Of a stretch of 64,000 nt of DNA, positions 38,401-47,630 are shown one piece after another. The DNA comes from Hydractinia symbiolongicarpus. Taxonomy: Eukaryota; Cnidaria; Hydrozoa; Anthoathecata; Hydractiniidae. The position numbers and the translations under genes were made by a program. The DNA lies in the NCBI RefSeq assembly GCF_029227915.1, contig NC_079883.1, positions 27,032,001 to 27,096,000 of the forward strand, read 5' to 3'. Under the pieces are notes generated by a model, which did not search any database, had not been told where the DNA came from, and saw only the letters and a list, made by a program, of their open reading frames with translations. Each line of letters opens with the position of its first letter. The stretch's first letter is position 1.

Positions 38401-40425
38401 AAACAGAAGAAAATAGTGTGCAGAAATATTTTAGGTGTACTTTTTGTGCGTTTTATATTATTTAAATGCGTGCATAGGAGTTTACCTAATTTTGAAGGAT
38501 TTTGGCGCATTTAAAATATGTTGGCTTGGATTAAACCTTCTTTTTCATCGATTGCTCTACCTACTCTACATTACTAGTGGAAGTGCTGCAGCCCTACATA
38601 ACTGAAACGCATCGTTAGATAAGAATAAGCAAGTCATTAAAATACAATTTCTATATTTCAGTTTATGGATACAATTTTCACGGACGAAAGAGAATTGTTC
38701 GATATTAACGTGTTCTACTCATTTGTATGTATTATGCTTCCTCAGGTAAGTTTTTGTATTCAATAATGGTTTGATTTGCCAACTCGTGTGAAGCATATAA
38801 GATCACAAAAATTCTTTGAAAAAAATGTTTTTTTATTTCCCCTTGAATATTAATATGGTGAAATCTAAATTTCAAAACAACGTTATTTTACTTTCTAGGT
38901 GCAACATAAAGTTTTGTTCGAGCAAAAGCAAAGTGTTTTTAACATGATAATGTCCACTTTGGTTGCTGACGTCACAACATTAAAGAACATGTCAAGTGAT
39001 CAATTCGAAGAAATTTGTTCAAGAGTTCATGGAGTATGTTATGTTGTTAGCATAGTGAGCATGCGCAAATAGCAGACTAAGTGAATCGACTCTAGAAATA
39101 CTTTCTATTTAAATATTTTCCTTTTCTTTTTTTGTTTTTTTATATCAATCAAAAATTAGCGATTTTAATTCGCACACAAGAGAAAATTTTATATCGTACA
39201 AGTTTAATAATTTATTCTGTACTATAACTTCAAACTTAATTTTTGCGTGTATAAAATTAGAATTCCTTTAGTCAAAACAACTCACTTGCTCTTTTGTTCG
39301 AAAATCGTTAATTTTGTATATCTGCGAAATTTAATTCAAGGTGCATTTATTTATATTTTCCTTCTTATTTAAGTCTTTATGTTGATGCAATCTTTAATTA
39401 CGCCCTATCTTTACGCCCTTATCTTTAACACTAATCTTTACGCCCTCATCTTTAACACTAGGATGTACGTGCGTTATGTTTGCTCCTGTCCGTTACAAGA
39501 CCTGGTGAAGTTAAGGTACCGCAATTGCTGCAAAGTTGCATCAGAGAATTGATTGAACGTTACAATCAACACAAACAAGCTTTAGATGAGAAGAAACAGA
39601 AAAAAGGAGAAAGCAAAAGAAAGTTAGAGCAAGCAGAAAAAAAAGAAGAGGGCGTTGTGAGTGGCGGTAAGTTGGTGTGGGAGATCAGTCTGTGATTTAT
39701 ATGTGATGAAAGCATGTACACGCGGTGCTGTGTGTATTAAGACGCGATCAAAGTTTTTTGGGTACAGTCTTAAACGTGCTTTAAAAAAGTCTGCGCTCAC
39801 ACTCTCACACTTCTTATTTCTCACATTTCGGACACTTTCGATTTTCTTGTGGAAGTTAGTGTTAAGCTCTTGTTGCAACCAGTTGTTATTTTTGTGTAAG
39901 AGATAAAATACAATACGCTGAGTTTTGTGACATTTAAAACTTTTAGTGCGATGATATTTTTATTAATTTTTAGAATCGAAAGCCGGAAGTTCCAAAGATC
40001 CCGAAGAAAAAGAAATTAACAGCGAAAAAGTAGACGAACCGCCTGCAAAGAAAAAGAAATGTCCTACTGATGATAAGACGTTACCGAGCAATGACGGAAA
40101 TGACACTACTCAAATGAAAGAAATAGAAAAAGATGAGAACGAAGCAGAAGAAACTGTTATAGCCGGCTCTTCAAAACAGCCGGATGACGAGAAAGATTTT
40201 CAACCTGCCAAGCGCATGCTTTCAGAATCATCAGATAGAGACTTTTCAGACGATAGTTCGAGTGGGTCATCTGATGATACTTCCTCGAAGTCGAGTTGCT
40301 CGGATACCGAAAAAGCAATACCAACTCGAAAATTACCGAATGTTACTGATTCTCTGCGTAAGACTTGCGATTCTCTCGTTAGACTATTATCGAGGAGAAA
40401 AGAAAAAGAAAACACGAATAATTAG
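8411..40425 (+). CDS. USP34: USP34-type giant ubiquitin carboxyl-terminal hydrolase, about 65 exons
   Basis: A cysteine protease that removes ubiquitin from substrates. The vertebrate orthologue acts in Wnt/axin turnover and DNA-damage signalling. Conserved blocks appear in orthologue order over the whole length: an N-terminal alpha-helical (ARM-like) region, an acidic linker, the USP catalytic core, a long C-terminal helical region and a charged tail. Spliced length is about 9,972 nt, about 3,323 residues, against roughly 3,500 in vertebrates. The catalytic block YVGLINLGATCY and the motif MDKQPLNTGEQKDMTEF identify USP34 rather than USP9X or USP24. All introns used are GT-AG and every junction keeps phase except at exon 24500-24646. 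The first exon (8411-8456) and the start of the second (about 10037) are the weakest parts. Exon coordinates are given in the segment entries below. Confidence 0.96.
9580..9957. mobile_element. 378-bp MITE with perfect 23-bp terminal inverted repeats
   Basis: Left end CCGTAAATCTCCAAATAAAC at 9580; exact inverted copy at 9935-9957. The interior repeats GGGGGCGTTTATT-like words and a G-run near 9846. It has no coding capacity. It sits in the first intron of the USP34 model, inside an (AT)-rich tract, so no target duplication can be called. Confidence 0.82.
10037..23834 (+). other. USP34: USP34 N-terminal half, exons 2-25
   Basis: Exons: 10037-10219, 10472-10541, 11165-11393, 11787-11840, 13540-13689, 13857-13924, 14275-14388, 15166-15244, 16296-16354, 16442-16520, 16762-16854, 16969-17203, 17962-18112, 18533-18866, 19482-19609, 20598-20869, 20945-21105, 21323-21445, 21527-21629, 21837-21922, 22010-22086, 22273-22405, 22592-22807, 22947-23834. 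Recognisable orthologue blocks include FQLQYPLYQAYE, FKYFMSTTLAVRMAGL, LLNFLAQERQLKAKHLDCLW, GSTLLWDLIQD, VRMVFIKGCLENI, ITPDHFR|LTIGQLDCLW and LITHGHELTPDFD. The acidic serine-rich linker falls at 18533-18866. This region is helical scaffold in the family and probably handles substrates. Introns average a few hundred bases; the longest carries a Harbinger-like element. Confidence 0.88.
12012..13216. mobile_element. PIF/Harbinger-like non-autonomous element with TAA target duplication
   Basis: Ends GGGATCGTCTCAAAATGTTC and its inverse match over 24 of 25 bases; TAA flanks both sides (12009-12011 and 13217-13219). G-rich ends plus a three-base TWA duplication are the PIF/Harbinger hallmark. 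The interior is saturated with ACGAAC/GTTCGT/ACGAAG words on both strands. A block around 12213-12307 is repeated at 12355-12450. An ATG at 12583 opens SKNYDSDIDWIYDTASSDDE and runs to a GTATAT donor, perhaps the first exon of a lost transposon gene. It lies in the USP34 intron between exons 11787-11840 and 13540-13689. Confidence 0.82.
24319..26533 (+). other. USP34: USP34 central region, exons 26-29, up to the catalytic cysteine
   Basis: Exons 24319-24439, 24500-24646, 25253-25330 and 25523-26533. The last, 337 codons, carries the orthologue blocks YFWLLCRLIN and AYDLLLQLVNNSKEMYLELQ and then the start of the USP domain, YVGLINLGATCYMASCMQQL, with the catalytic cysteine codon at 26249-26251. 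Exon 24500-24646 is problematic: it enters in the frame GQIGDLAAILNEIRLLLKKI, but must leave in the +1 frame (TLMEQ|ETLRD) to join the next exon. Confidence 0.85.
26215..29112 (+). other. USP34: USP (peptidase C19) catalytic domain of USP34
   Basis: Assembled from 25523-26533 (end part), 27153-27209, 27549-27626, about 28117-28211, 28408-28577, 28714-28913 and 29024-29503. Cys box: GATCYMASCMQQLF, catalytic Cys at 26249. Zinc-ribbon-like pairs: SLDCPHVS and VRC, then YTCSQCEGKVRAEKR. His box: VHTGTAEGGHYYSFIRD, with the acidic partner in WYLFNDAEVKSFD. The domain ends around THSAYMLFYEHN. All catalytic positions are present, so an active isopeptidase is expected. The 57-bp exon 27153-27209 (ELFCGVITNNVISL) is invisible as a long open frame but restores the canonical domain exactly. 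Confidence 0.95.
31104..31367. mobile_element. candidate MITE with GGGAGAGCAAT ends
   Basis: GGGGAGAGCAAT near 31104 is mirrored by ATTGCTCTCCC at 31357-31367. The interior contains further short words around GAGCTATTG/CAATAGCTC. About 260 bp, non-coding, in the USP34 intron between exons 30807-31064 and 31762-31827. Target duplication unclear. Confidence 0.45.
31459..31588. repeat. fold-back element, about 35-bp arms
   Basis: Arm 31459-31494 (TAAAAATGTAATAAGCACTA, then ACTTCACGACGTT) pairs with 31553-31588 (AACGTCGTAAAGTGAAGTGC, then TTATTACGTTTTTA) with only a few mismatches. It lies in the same USP34 intron as the preceding MITE candidate. Confidence 0.65.
37768..37907 (+). repeat. ACTAGTCGTTAGC dispersed repeat, copy 1
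   Basis: Starts ACTAGTCGTTAGCC, then a small hairpin (GTGGAAAATCCAC), GGGTTCGCCCGTCC, TTTTATACCGCATTGCGTG, a GACA-type microsatellite run and an AT-rich end TATTATAATATAGATG. A second copy is at 43636 and inverted relatives cluster at 47946-48514. It lies in the USP34 intron between exons 37517-37602 and 38110-38166. Confidence 0.75.
39395..39461 (+). repeat. tandem duplication forming a USP34 splice acceptor
   Basis: The phrase ATCTTTACGCCCT(T/C)ATCTTTAACACTA occurs twice back to back; only the second copy ends in TAG and is the acceptor of exon 39462-39666. The duplicated part is pyrimidine-rich, as a branch-to-acceptor tract should be. Confidence 0.7.
39974..40425 (+). other. USP34: last USP34 exon: lysine-rich to acidic-serine tail and stop
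   Basis: Together with the end of exon 39462-39666 it encodes a low-complexity tail: a lysine/glutamate coiled stretch, PPAKKKKC (possible nuclear localisation signal), an acidic serine run (SDDSSSGSSDDTSSKSS) and the terminal helix TDSLRKTCDSLVRLLSRRKE, ending TAA at 40423-40425. Vertebrate USP34 also ends with a charged linker and a short conserved helix. Only 183 bp separate the stop from the next transposable element, so the 3-prime UTR is short or includes that element. Confidence 0.9.
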
Positions 40426-40608
40426 CGGTTAATTTAGTGAAACGACTCAATTGATGGGAGTATTCGTACAATACTTATTTTTTTAGAATGAACATCAAAA
40501 AGAAAGTTTGCTGATGTCTCTTCTTGTTGGTTTTTAGTGGATTATAATGTATTTTTAAATCGTAAAAAATAGAGATAAAAAGGAAATCTAATTTCAAAAT
40601 CTTTTATT

Positions 40609-41928
40609 GAATTTCCGCGCCCGAAGGCGTAGGAAATTCTTTAAAACCGTCGTTTTTTCTTTCGGAGCATTTTTTGAGAAGAAATCGACCCTGGGATTTC
40701 AGGTTGGTCCGTCACAGATGTAAACTTTGTACCCAAGCTCCTTAACTACTGGGAAGTCTAGTATTGACGCTTCAGGCCAAAATTGGTATTTGTTATCGAC
40801 AAAATTTGGCACAGTTAACAAAAATAGTATGTTGAACATAATGGTGACATAATAATTTTGATTTTTGTCACCTAAATGTCATTTTAGGCCAAAATTGGTC
40901 CAAAAATTAGAACTACTTTATTTTCAACAAAATTTGGAACAGTTAACAAATAAAGTATGCTAAACATGATAGTGACATCAAAATTTTGATTTCTTCCTAC
41001 CTAAATGTAATTTCAGGCCAAAATTGGTCCAAAAATTAAAACTACTTTATTTTTGACAAATTTTGGCACAATTAACAAAAAAAGTATGCTGAACATGATG
41101 GTGACATCAAAATTTTGATTTCTTCTTATCTAAATGTCATTTCAGGCCAAAATTGGTCCAAAAATTAAAACTACTTTATTTTTAACAAAATTTGGCACAG
41201 TAAACAAATAAAGTATGCTAAACATGATGGTGACATCAAAATTTTGATTTCTTGTTACCTAAATGTCATTTTAGGCCAAAATTGGTCCAAAAATTAAAAC
41301 TACTTCATTTTCAACAAAATTTGGCAAAGTTAACAAAAAAAGTATGCTGAACATAATGGTGACATCAAAATTTTGATTTTTGTCACCTAAATGCCATTTT
41401 AGGCCAAAATTGGTCCAAAAATTATAACCACTTCATTATCGGCTAAATCTGGCACAGTTAACAAATAAAGTATGCTGAAAATGATGATGGTACAAAAGTT
41501 TGGTTTTTGCCACCTAAATGTCATTTCAGGCCAAAATTTATCCAAAAATTAAAACTGCTTTATTTTCGACAAAAATTGACACAGTTAATAAAAAAATTAT
41601 GCTGAAAATGATGGTCACATCAAAATTTTGATTTTTTGTCAACTAATGCCGTTTAAGACCATAAACGTTTCAATCGCAAGACTTTCAACCATGAATGATA
41701 GGCTGTATTTTTTGTTAGTAATTTCTTTTAAAATGTGAGTTTATTATGACACGTTTCGTTTTGTTTGCGTTTGTTGTAAGATATAATGTCACTGGTGTGC
41801 TTTATCTTCAGAGGTTCATGCACCTAACCCCTTTGAATGTTTGGCACAATAGAACAACGAATTAGCAGGTTTTCATCAAATATTTTGGTAGCGCGCGGAA
41901 ATTCTTAGAGCCCCCAGGGCTTCTTGTT
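40609..41928 (+). mobile_element. Helentron/DINE-like repeat, copy 2, uninterrupted
   Basis: Same left end (GAATTTCCGCGCCCGAAGG), minisatellite, unique segment (ATAAACGTTTCAATCGCAAG onward), inner inverted repeat GCGCGCGGAAATTC and right end TTCTTGTT as copy 1 at 1067-5881, in the same orientation. Where copy 1 carries the ISL2EU-like transposon, this one reads straight through (CGAATTAGCAGG). About 1.3 kb, non-coding. Sequence divergence from copy 1 is modest. Confidence 0.75.
40770..41650 (+). repeat. tandem minisatellite, about 128-bp unit, about 7 units
   Basis: Same landmarks as the array at 1286-1890. The AGTATG(C/T)TGAACAT landmark or its decayed form recurs near 40827, 40954, 41083, 41209, 41341, 41469 and 41597. 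First and last units are the most diverged. Confidence 0.82.
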
Positions 41929-41979
41929 TTATTTTTAAATGACTTAAACAAACCGAATGATATAATTTTTTTTGACTTG

Positions 41980-42023
41980 CTTTTAATTTGAGGCCTCGTT
42001 TGCACGAAGCCTCAAATTAAAAG
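41980..42023. repeat. perfect 15-bp hairpin
   Basis: CTTTTAATTTGAGGC (41980-41994) is exactly complementary to GCCTCAAATTAAAAG (42009-42023) around a 14-base loop. The following 200 bp carry faint echoes of the neighbouring minisatellite (GTTGGCACATAAAACA, CATGCCGAATATGTTGGTG), so this may be another decayed member of that family. Confidence 0.65.
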
Positions 42024-42340
42024 GGTTTCAACAACAAGTTGGCACATAAAACAAAAAAAACATGCCGAATATGTTGGTGATACCAAGATTTCAATTTTTC
42101 GACTGCCAATGACGTTATAGGCTGCGATTGGTCCAGAAGTAAAAATGTTTTCCGTTATTGACTAAAATGACCTAGGGAACTTAAAAAGTATGCTAAATGT
42201 GATAGATTTGGGAAATTGTTAAAAGGTTGAAAATAACTAAATCCTTGTTTATTTTCTACAAAAATTGGGACCGTAAAAAAAAGAAATATTAAGTTAATCT
42301 TGGCATCAATTCTCTCAAGACTTAATCCACTTATAGTTAA

Positions 42341-43425
42341 AGGGGAACTCCCGTAAAAATAACCTTTTGTTGTTTTATACGTACTCAGAAAAGCATAAGA
42401 AATAAAAAACTTACTTCACTTGTTTTTCTTATTTAAAATTGTTGTAAAAACCTTCGCATATTCAATTTTTTTCTCATAAAAAGTCAGACAGGCGCGATTT
42501 CATTTAGGACTGGACCTGATTATAAATAATGACATCACATAGTGCAGAAAGTTCAAGCGAGCGCAGAGAACGTTCATGTTAACACCTATAGCTTACATTA
42601 AATCGCTTTTTGTATGTAATTTACGTTTAAATCTTTAAAAAATGGTTAGTTGCTCTGAGTTTCGATGTACCGATCGATCAGAGAAGAAGTAAGTGTAAAG
42701 AAGTAAGTTTTTACAGAATCCCGTCCGTGAAAAAGAAAGAACTTAAAAATGGCTAAACGAAATACGTCGTACAGGTGATCTACCAAGCGATCAAAGTTTT
42801 TATATTTGGTTTGTTGAAAATTTCAAAAAAAGCGCGTGCGGAGGAAAAATATTGCTGAACTGTGAAGAAAAAATAAATTGGCTTGTAAAGTAAGAAAGAT
42901 TTTTTACTGAAGCAAATGATAAAGTTTTTTGACGAAAAGAATGTTAAAAAAAGCGGTTAAGTATATTTCTGAAAAAAGAAAATATTTTGCTAAGAATGTT
43001 GCTTTGAGTCAGTAAAAGACATCTCGTCACTTTGCATCATTATTAATTTCTCCCTGTGAGACACGAGGCTCGAAGTCGTATGGCTGTAGCTTTGTAAAGT
43101 CTTTTTCATGAAGAGAATTATCCGATGCTATGTTTTCTAAGTTATAATCTTCGTCATTGTTACAAGACGTCTTATCAACGAACAATGTCAACAGTAAGTA
43201 AACAAACTTTTAGATGGTGTGCTTCTGAGCTCACGGACTTTCTGCAGGATATGACGTATGCTTTGACGTATGCAAATATATTTAAAATTGAAGTTGTTTA
43301 CAGACCCTATTAAGGTATAAATAAAGATTTTTAACAATTGTAAAAGTTTTATTCTGACATATTTATGTATTGTCTTATCAAAATAACATTTTTTTCAATT
43401 ATTTTTTTTTCACTGGAGTGCCCCT
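42341..43425. mobile_element. Kolobok-like non-autonomous element with TTAA target sites
   Basis: The ends AGGGGAACTCC and GGAGTGCCCCT are inverted relatives, each flanked by TTAA (42337-42340 and 43426-43429). TTAA duplication plus a THAP-coding relic inside points to the Kolobok superfamily, whose transposases carry THAP domains; piggyBac also uses TTAA but has different ends and no THAP. At about 1,085 bp it is too short for a full transposase gene, and its frames are broken. Confidence 0.78.
42642..42850 (+). pseudogene. ruined THAP-domain exon of a transposase
   Basis: ATG opens VSCSEFRCTDRSEKK, the first cysteine pair of a THAP finger, then a GTAAGT-like run. A shifted frame continues with KWLNEIRRTGDLPSDQSFY, matching the KKW-x-x-x-I-R segment that follows in THAP domains. 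The frame changes and stops in between show decay, or an unrecognised intron. Confidence 0.6.
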
Positions 43426-43429
43426 TTAA

Positions 43430-44420
43430 GCCTCGATGTTCTATCGAGGCTTCCTTATAAATGGTAACTCTGAATATATTACGTAATTAAAGGTCGTAAT
43501 TAGAGTTAATTTTTTAAGTCACCTCGGATTTTGAAAATCTGAATACCTAAGTTGATTAATTTTCACATATTTGTCTGCGTGAATATTACTAGAAAGGTCA
43601 ATACGCGAAAATAAGTCTTCGAGAAATTCTTAAAAACTAGTCGTTAGCATGTGGAAAAATCCCCGGGTTCGCCCGTCTTTTTTATACCGCATTGCGTGCG
43701 TCTCGCCAGCTGCGCAGCTAAGCTACCATTTTGCGTGACAGACGGACGGACGAACGGACAGACGTTCACAGGTATTATATTATAGATGATTAAATCCGCT
43801 AATACTAACCCACTTGAATTTTGTAAGACAGTTTAATGTAAGGCTTCTTTCTGTCTGAATCAATAGACCTGAAATAAATTAAAATTATTAGTAAATTCGC
43901 GAATCGCAAAATTCCCTTAAAATTGTTCATTCGCCACCAAAAGCTTTACAAAATATCTCGACATGTCTGAATTCTTCGCGAAAACCAAATTGCTTTATTT
44001 AAGGTACATTTTTTAAAGGTAATGAAGTGAACAGAGCGCTCCAAATTGACTAACTAACAAGAGTTGTACTAGTATTAATTAACCAATAAAATCATTACCA
44101 ACCGCCAGGAGCCAATGAAAATACAAAAAAAATTGATTGATGATACACGCAAACTCCCAACGCAATTAAATATTTTATGAAGAATTTAACAATTTCTATC
44201 AAAGCAATAGTAGATTATATTGTGCTAAATATTTCATCAGAGATTTTTTATGAGTTTAAATATATACAGTGTTCACTTGATATTGTGAGTGAAGTGTTTC
44301 AGGTAATTTTTTTTTTTTTCACTTTCTGACAGATACCAGAAACCAAATAAATCAAATAAACCTTGTTCAGTAGATCTGTTAACGCATCTTTTACAGATCT
44401 CAGCACGAGGTTGATTAAAG
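43430..44420. other. intergenic, repeat remnant only
   Basis: Contains the second ACTAGTCGTTAGC repeat (next entry). The rest is AT-rich with no gene recognised. A splice-acceptor-like CTTTTACAG lies 25 bases before the ATG of the TIR gene and may mark a 5-prime UTR intron or a trans-splicing acceptor. Confidence 0.4.
43636..43789 (+). repeat. ACTAGTCGTTAGC dispersed repeat, copy 2
   Basis: Same architecture as 37768-37907: ACTAGTCGTTAGC, hairpin, GGGTTCGCCCGTC, TTTTATACCGCATTGCGTGCG, a (GACG)-type run and the AT-rich end TATTATATTATAGATG. Confidence 0.75.
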
Positions 44421-47400
44421 ATGGCGTATGTTATGCTGTCATACAACTGGGATCACCAAGACTTGGTAAAGAAAGTTGCAGCTGGTTTGAAGAAGAGAGG
44501 TGTGCCTGTGTGGATGGATATAGATGGAGGTGTCAGTGGAGATATTAATAGCAGGTATGTTTTATTTGTTTGTTTGTTTGGTAAATTCTTAAAAACTGTA
44601 TCTTATAAAACATTACAAGAAAACTTAAAAATTCACTAATATAATAACATTTCGGTCAAACATTATTATTACGTTATTTGAAATTACTTTCCAAGAGGCT
44701 ATGTAATACCTTGATAAGTTGTCAAAGTAAGGTCTAATGTGCAGTTTTTAACCTCGTCCCCAGGCCCTTTTCGCAAAGGGACCTGGGACTACAATCAATC
44801 ATATACCGATCTTTCGATTTTACAAGCAGACATTCTTCCAGCGGTTGCTAACAATAGTATATAATAACAATAGTAATTCCGGAACTGTTCTGGCCCTTTC
44901 AGGTCCAGGTGAATAATACGAACGAGAGCATACCGTGAAGCGCCACAAGTGAAAGTTTCAATAAAGCAAATGCGATATGCGATATGCACGCCGAGTTGAC
45001 TTGTTTAATGATAAACAAACCTAACATAACATCTTTTATTTTTTTTAGTATGGCGGAAGGTGTTGATGGTTCAAAAGCCATTTGTTGCTTTATGACTCAA
45101 AAGTACCAGGACAGTAAAAACTGTAAGCGAGAATTGACATACGCGGATACACAGGACAGGGATATTATTCCCATCATGGTACAAGCCAGTCCTTGGAAAC
45201 AGACAGGATGGTTGGGCATCGTCACAGCGGGATTATTGTACTTAAATTTCCGGTTAGTTTAAAACTTTTTATTATTTTTTTCTTTTTTTTTTTTTTAACT
45301 TTTAACTTTTAACCGTATTCGGTCTGGCGTTCTTCCAAAATATTCTCCCCTTTAACCTTTTAATAGGCTTCCTAAATGGAATCAAATAGTTTTTTTGCTG
45401 ATGTCAGCATTTTTCTGTGTACTTTTCTTTCGTTTTCTCTGTGACGTTACAAATTCTTTCGTTTTCTCTGTGCCGTCATCCGAACCTCGAAATTTGTTCA
45501 AAATACCACTGCCTGCTTACCTTCTTTATATTTTTAGAACAAGTTTCCGATTTCTAAATAAAGTTTATTTATAAAACATATCTTCCGGTTTGTAAAAAGG
45601 GGTTGTTTCAAGTAATAGCCAATAATTAGGCTATGGAAGGCCTTAGGTCTTCTGGCTCCTTTACCGCTATTACGGTCAAACTCAGCAAAAAAGGTAAAAT
45701 GCCCTGGGAAATTTGCCAGGCTGCTGTCTAATAGATAAGTATGAAAACCAAATATGGTCCATCAACTTCGTTTCCACTACTTTTGCTGTTTTTTAAACTT
45801 TATGGTAAAAAAAACGTTTCAACATTGTGTTTTTTTTACGTTATTTCATATCTGTCGATAAACTTTAGGTAAACATCAAATGTTTTTCTTAAATGCTCAG
45901 GATTTCTGTGCATATTACACCACATGAACTAGCCTTTCTTAGTGCAATCGCCCCGTGATAACGACTCAGGTCAAGAAAGCCTAAAACAACGTTGGATTGA
46001 GTAAACAATTTTGGCAGTCAAAATTAGAAACATCGCATGTGCAACTTGCATGTTTCTTAGAATATATTTCTTGTGTTTTAGAGACGAATCAAATCTTGAG
46101 ACAAAAATTGACTCGCTCGCAAAAGAAATTATATCACAAACTGGAAGCAGTTGGATGACTTCAGCTGGGCCAGCAAGACCAACAATAGCTGATCAACGAC
46201 CACAAGAGTTGCACAATAAAGTCAGTCGAGCCTTTAAACATTGTCTAAGTGGAAAATTTCTGGCTGAGTCAGGTAAAGACGTTTTTTTTATGAGTTGTAT
46301 TTAAATTGTATTAACTCCTAATTTGTTAGTTGTATTAACTTTGGCGGGTTTTTTCGTAAGCAGTAATGGAGCGACTGTTTGATTTATAAAAACGGAAAGG
46401 CGAGGTGTGGAACATTTGTTTAAATGTGGAGCACATGTTATCGCGTGGAGCCTCTGTAAAAGGGCGAAGCCACTGAATAAGTGCGGAGGCGACGATAAAG
46501 TGTTGAGCCACTGGTTGTGGGTGAAACGAATGTTTACGAAAAAATAACGCCAATTGCTTTACAAAACGAAATTTTCAATTTCTTTCCAACATGGTGGTTC
46601 GTTTCCAACCGGAGCATGGTTTAAAGCTGGAATTACACTCTTGTTTATTTTTAGGCCAAGTAAAGTTCCATCCGCAAAGTGGAAACAGAAGTACCCTGGT
46701 GCTTAGCAACAATACACAAGACACTAGTTTTTGGGTTGAAGAGAGAAAGGAGAAGAAATCTGAAATCATCTATTTTCAAAATTACTTTTCAAAAGGCTAT
46801 TTAGGTAAGTGCCACTAAAATTTCAGATTTTACCTCAGTTTAGTTAGAAATATGGTTAATAAGGCTAATATAGATAATAGTAAGTATATTACGAAGCAGA
46901 ATTTTCATATTGTATTATTGTACCAGATGTCAAGTTTTTAGCGACCTAAAGTTATCGACAGAAGACTGGGTCGTGTAAAACACTTTCTCAAATGTCATCT
47001 ATCTATCGTAAAGAAAGAGGTAGGAGACAGACCTCCACCTGCGCAGGCAATTGAACATTTAACGAAAAAAAAGACAACTTATCCTGCGGGCAATAGAACT
47101 TGAATTTGTTGCAGTCTTCTTTTTGTTAAAATTTATGTAAATTTAGGGACAATATTACAATATTGTTTACAACAATTTGGCGTTGATTGTCGGGTTATTC
47201 CTACGCCGCTTTAACAACACCCAAAAACACAGACAAGCTATTTTACCCAGAACACACTAAGCGCTTCATTTCGTTTAAATAGCTGTACGGGAGGTTCAGA
47301 ATTTAAGAAATTCTTTTTGACAAAACACCCTGCTGCTCGGAATGGGCACAGGCGGAATAGGGGAGGAAATGGGGGCGCATTTGGGGTGTTACAGTTTAAT

Positions 47401-47630
47401 TTTTTTTTTCTTTTTTTGTAGGTTACGATCCAAACGGTGATTACACATACACCAAAGGCCAACATTACGGCGCCGAAGAATGGTTGCTTATGTCTGATAA
47501 TACAGATACTAGTGGTAGAAGAGCGGTTGTCATATTTGCTAATTTTGGAAAGAAATATCTTGCTGTAAAAAATGGCAAACTTACTGGAGTCACACAACAA
47601 GGTCCAGAATGCAGATGGTATCTTGAATGA
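44421..47630 (+). CDS. TIR-domain protein with C-terminal beta-trefoil-like domain
   Basis: Exons 44421-44554, 45049-45252, 46082-46272, 46655-46804 and 47422-47630 splice in phase to 295 residues. Residues about 3-135 are a TIR domain: AYVMLSYNWDHQDLVKKVA opens it, VPVWMDIDGG follows, then SMAEGVDGSKAICCFMT and NCKRELTYA. The glutamate in CKREL (E73) matches the catalytic Glu of NAD-cleaving TIRs such as SARM1, so enzymatic activity is plausible. A linker (about 135-176) leads to a C-terminal domain (177-295) with KGYLGYDPNGDYTY, FGKKYLAVKNGKL and ECRWYLE, patterns of a fascin-like beta-trefoil. No signal peptide or membrane segment: cytosolic. Innate immune or cell-death signalling is inferred from the TIR; the partner role of the C-terminal domain is unknown. 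Confidence 0.9.
44752..44793. mobile_element. short fold-back MITE, CCTCGTC family, copy 2
   Basis: CCTCGTCCCCAGGCCC, a ten-base loop and an inverted GGGACCTGGG, in the first intron of the TIR gene. The right arm lacks the terminal GAGG, so this copy is truncated or diverged. Confidence 0.5.

Larger units (their letters stand above)
29586..39666 (+). other. USP34: USP34 C-terminal helical region, exons 36-64
   Basis: Exons: 29586-29665, 29787-29868, 29997-30083, 30176-30250, 30448-30596, 30675-30723, 30807-31064, 31762-31827, 32164-32245, 32378-32435, 32711-32747, 32824-32856, 33144-33192, 33482-33567, 33648-33731, 34154-34260, 34443-34617, 34788-34942, 35271-35349, 35506-35632, 35891-36001, 36417-36521, 36907-37034, 37254-37377, 37517-37602, 38110-38166, 38662-38745, 38899-39033, 39462-39666. 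Several are tiny (33-59 bp). Matches to the family include YPSALEKMIGSIALLLE, AAYLLVSLVP, TLHLMYHEATACNVT and GPFFPRLGGQSK. Phase is kept at every junction, which strongly supports the model. The acidic stretch PACDEDEDLDVEDDE (30448-30596) matches the acidic patch found at this place in vertebrate USP34. Confidence 0.9.
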
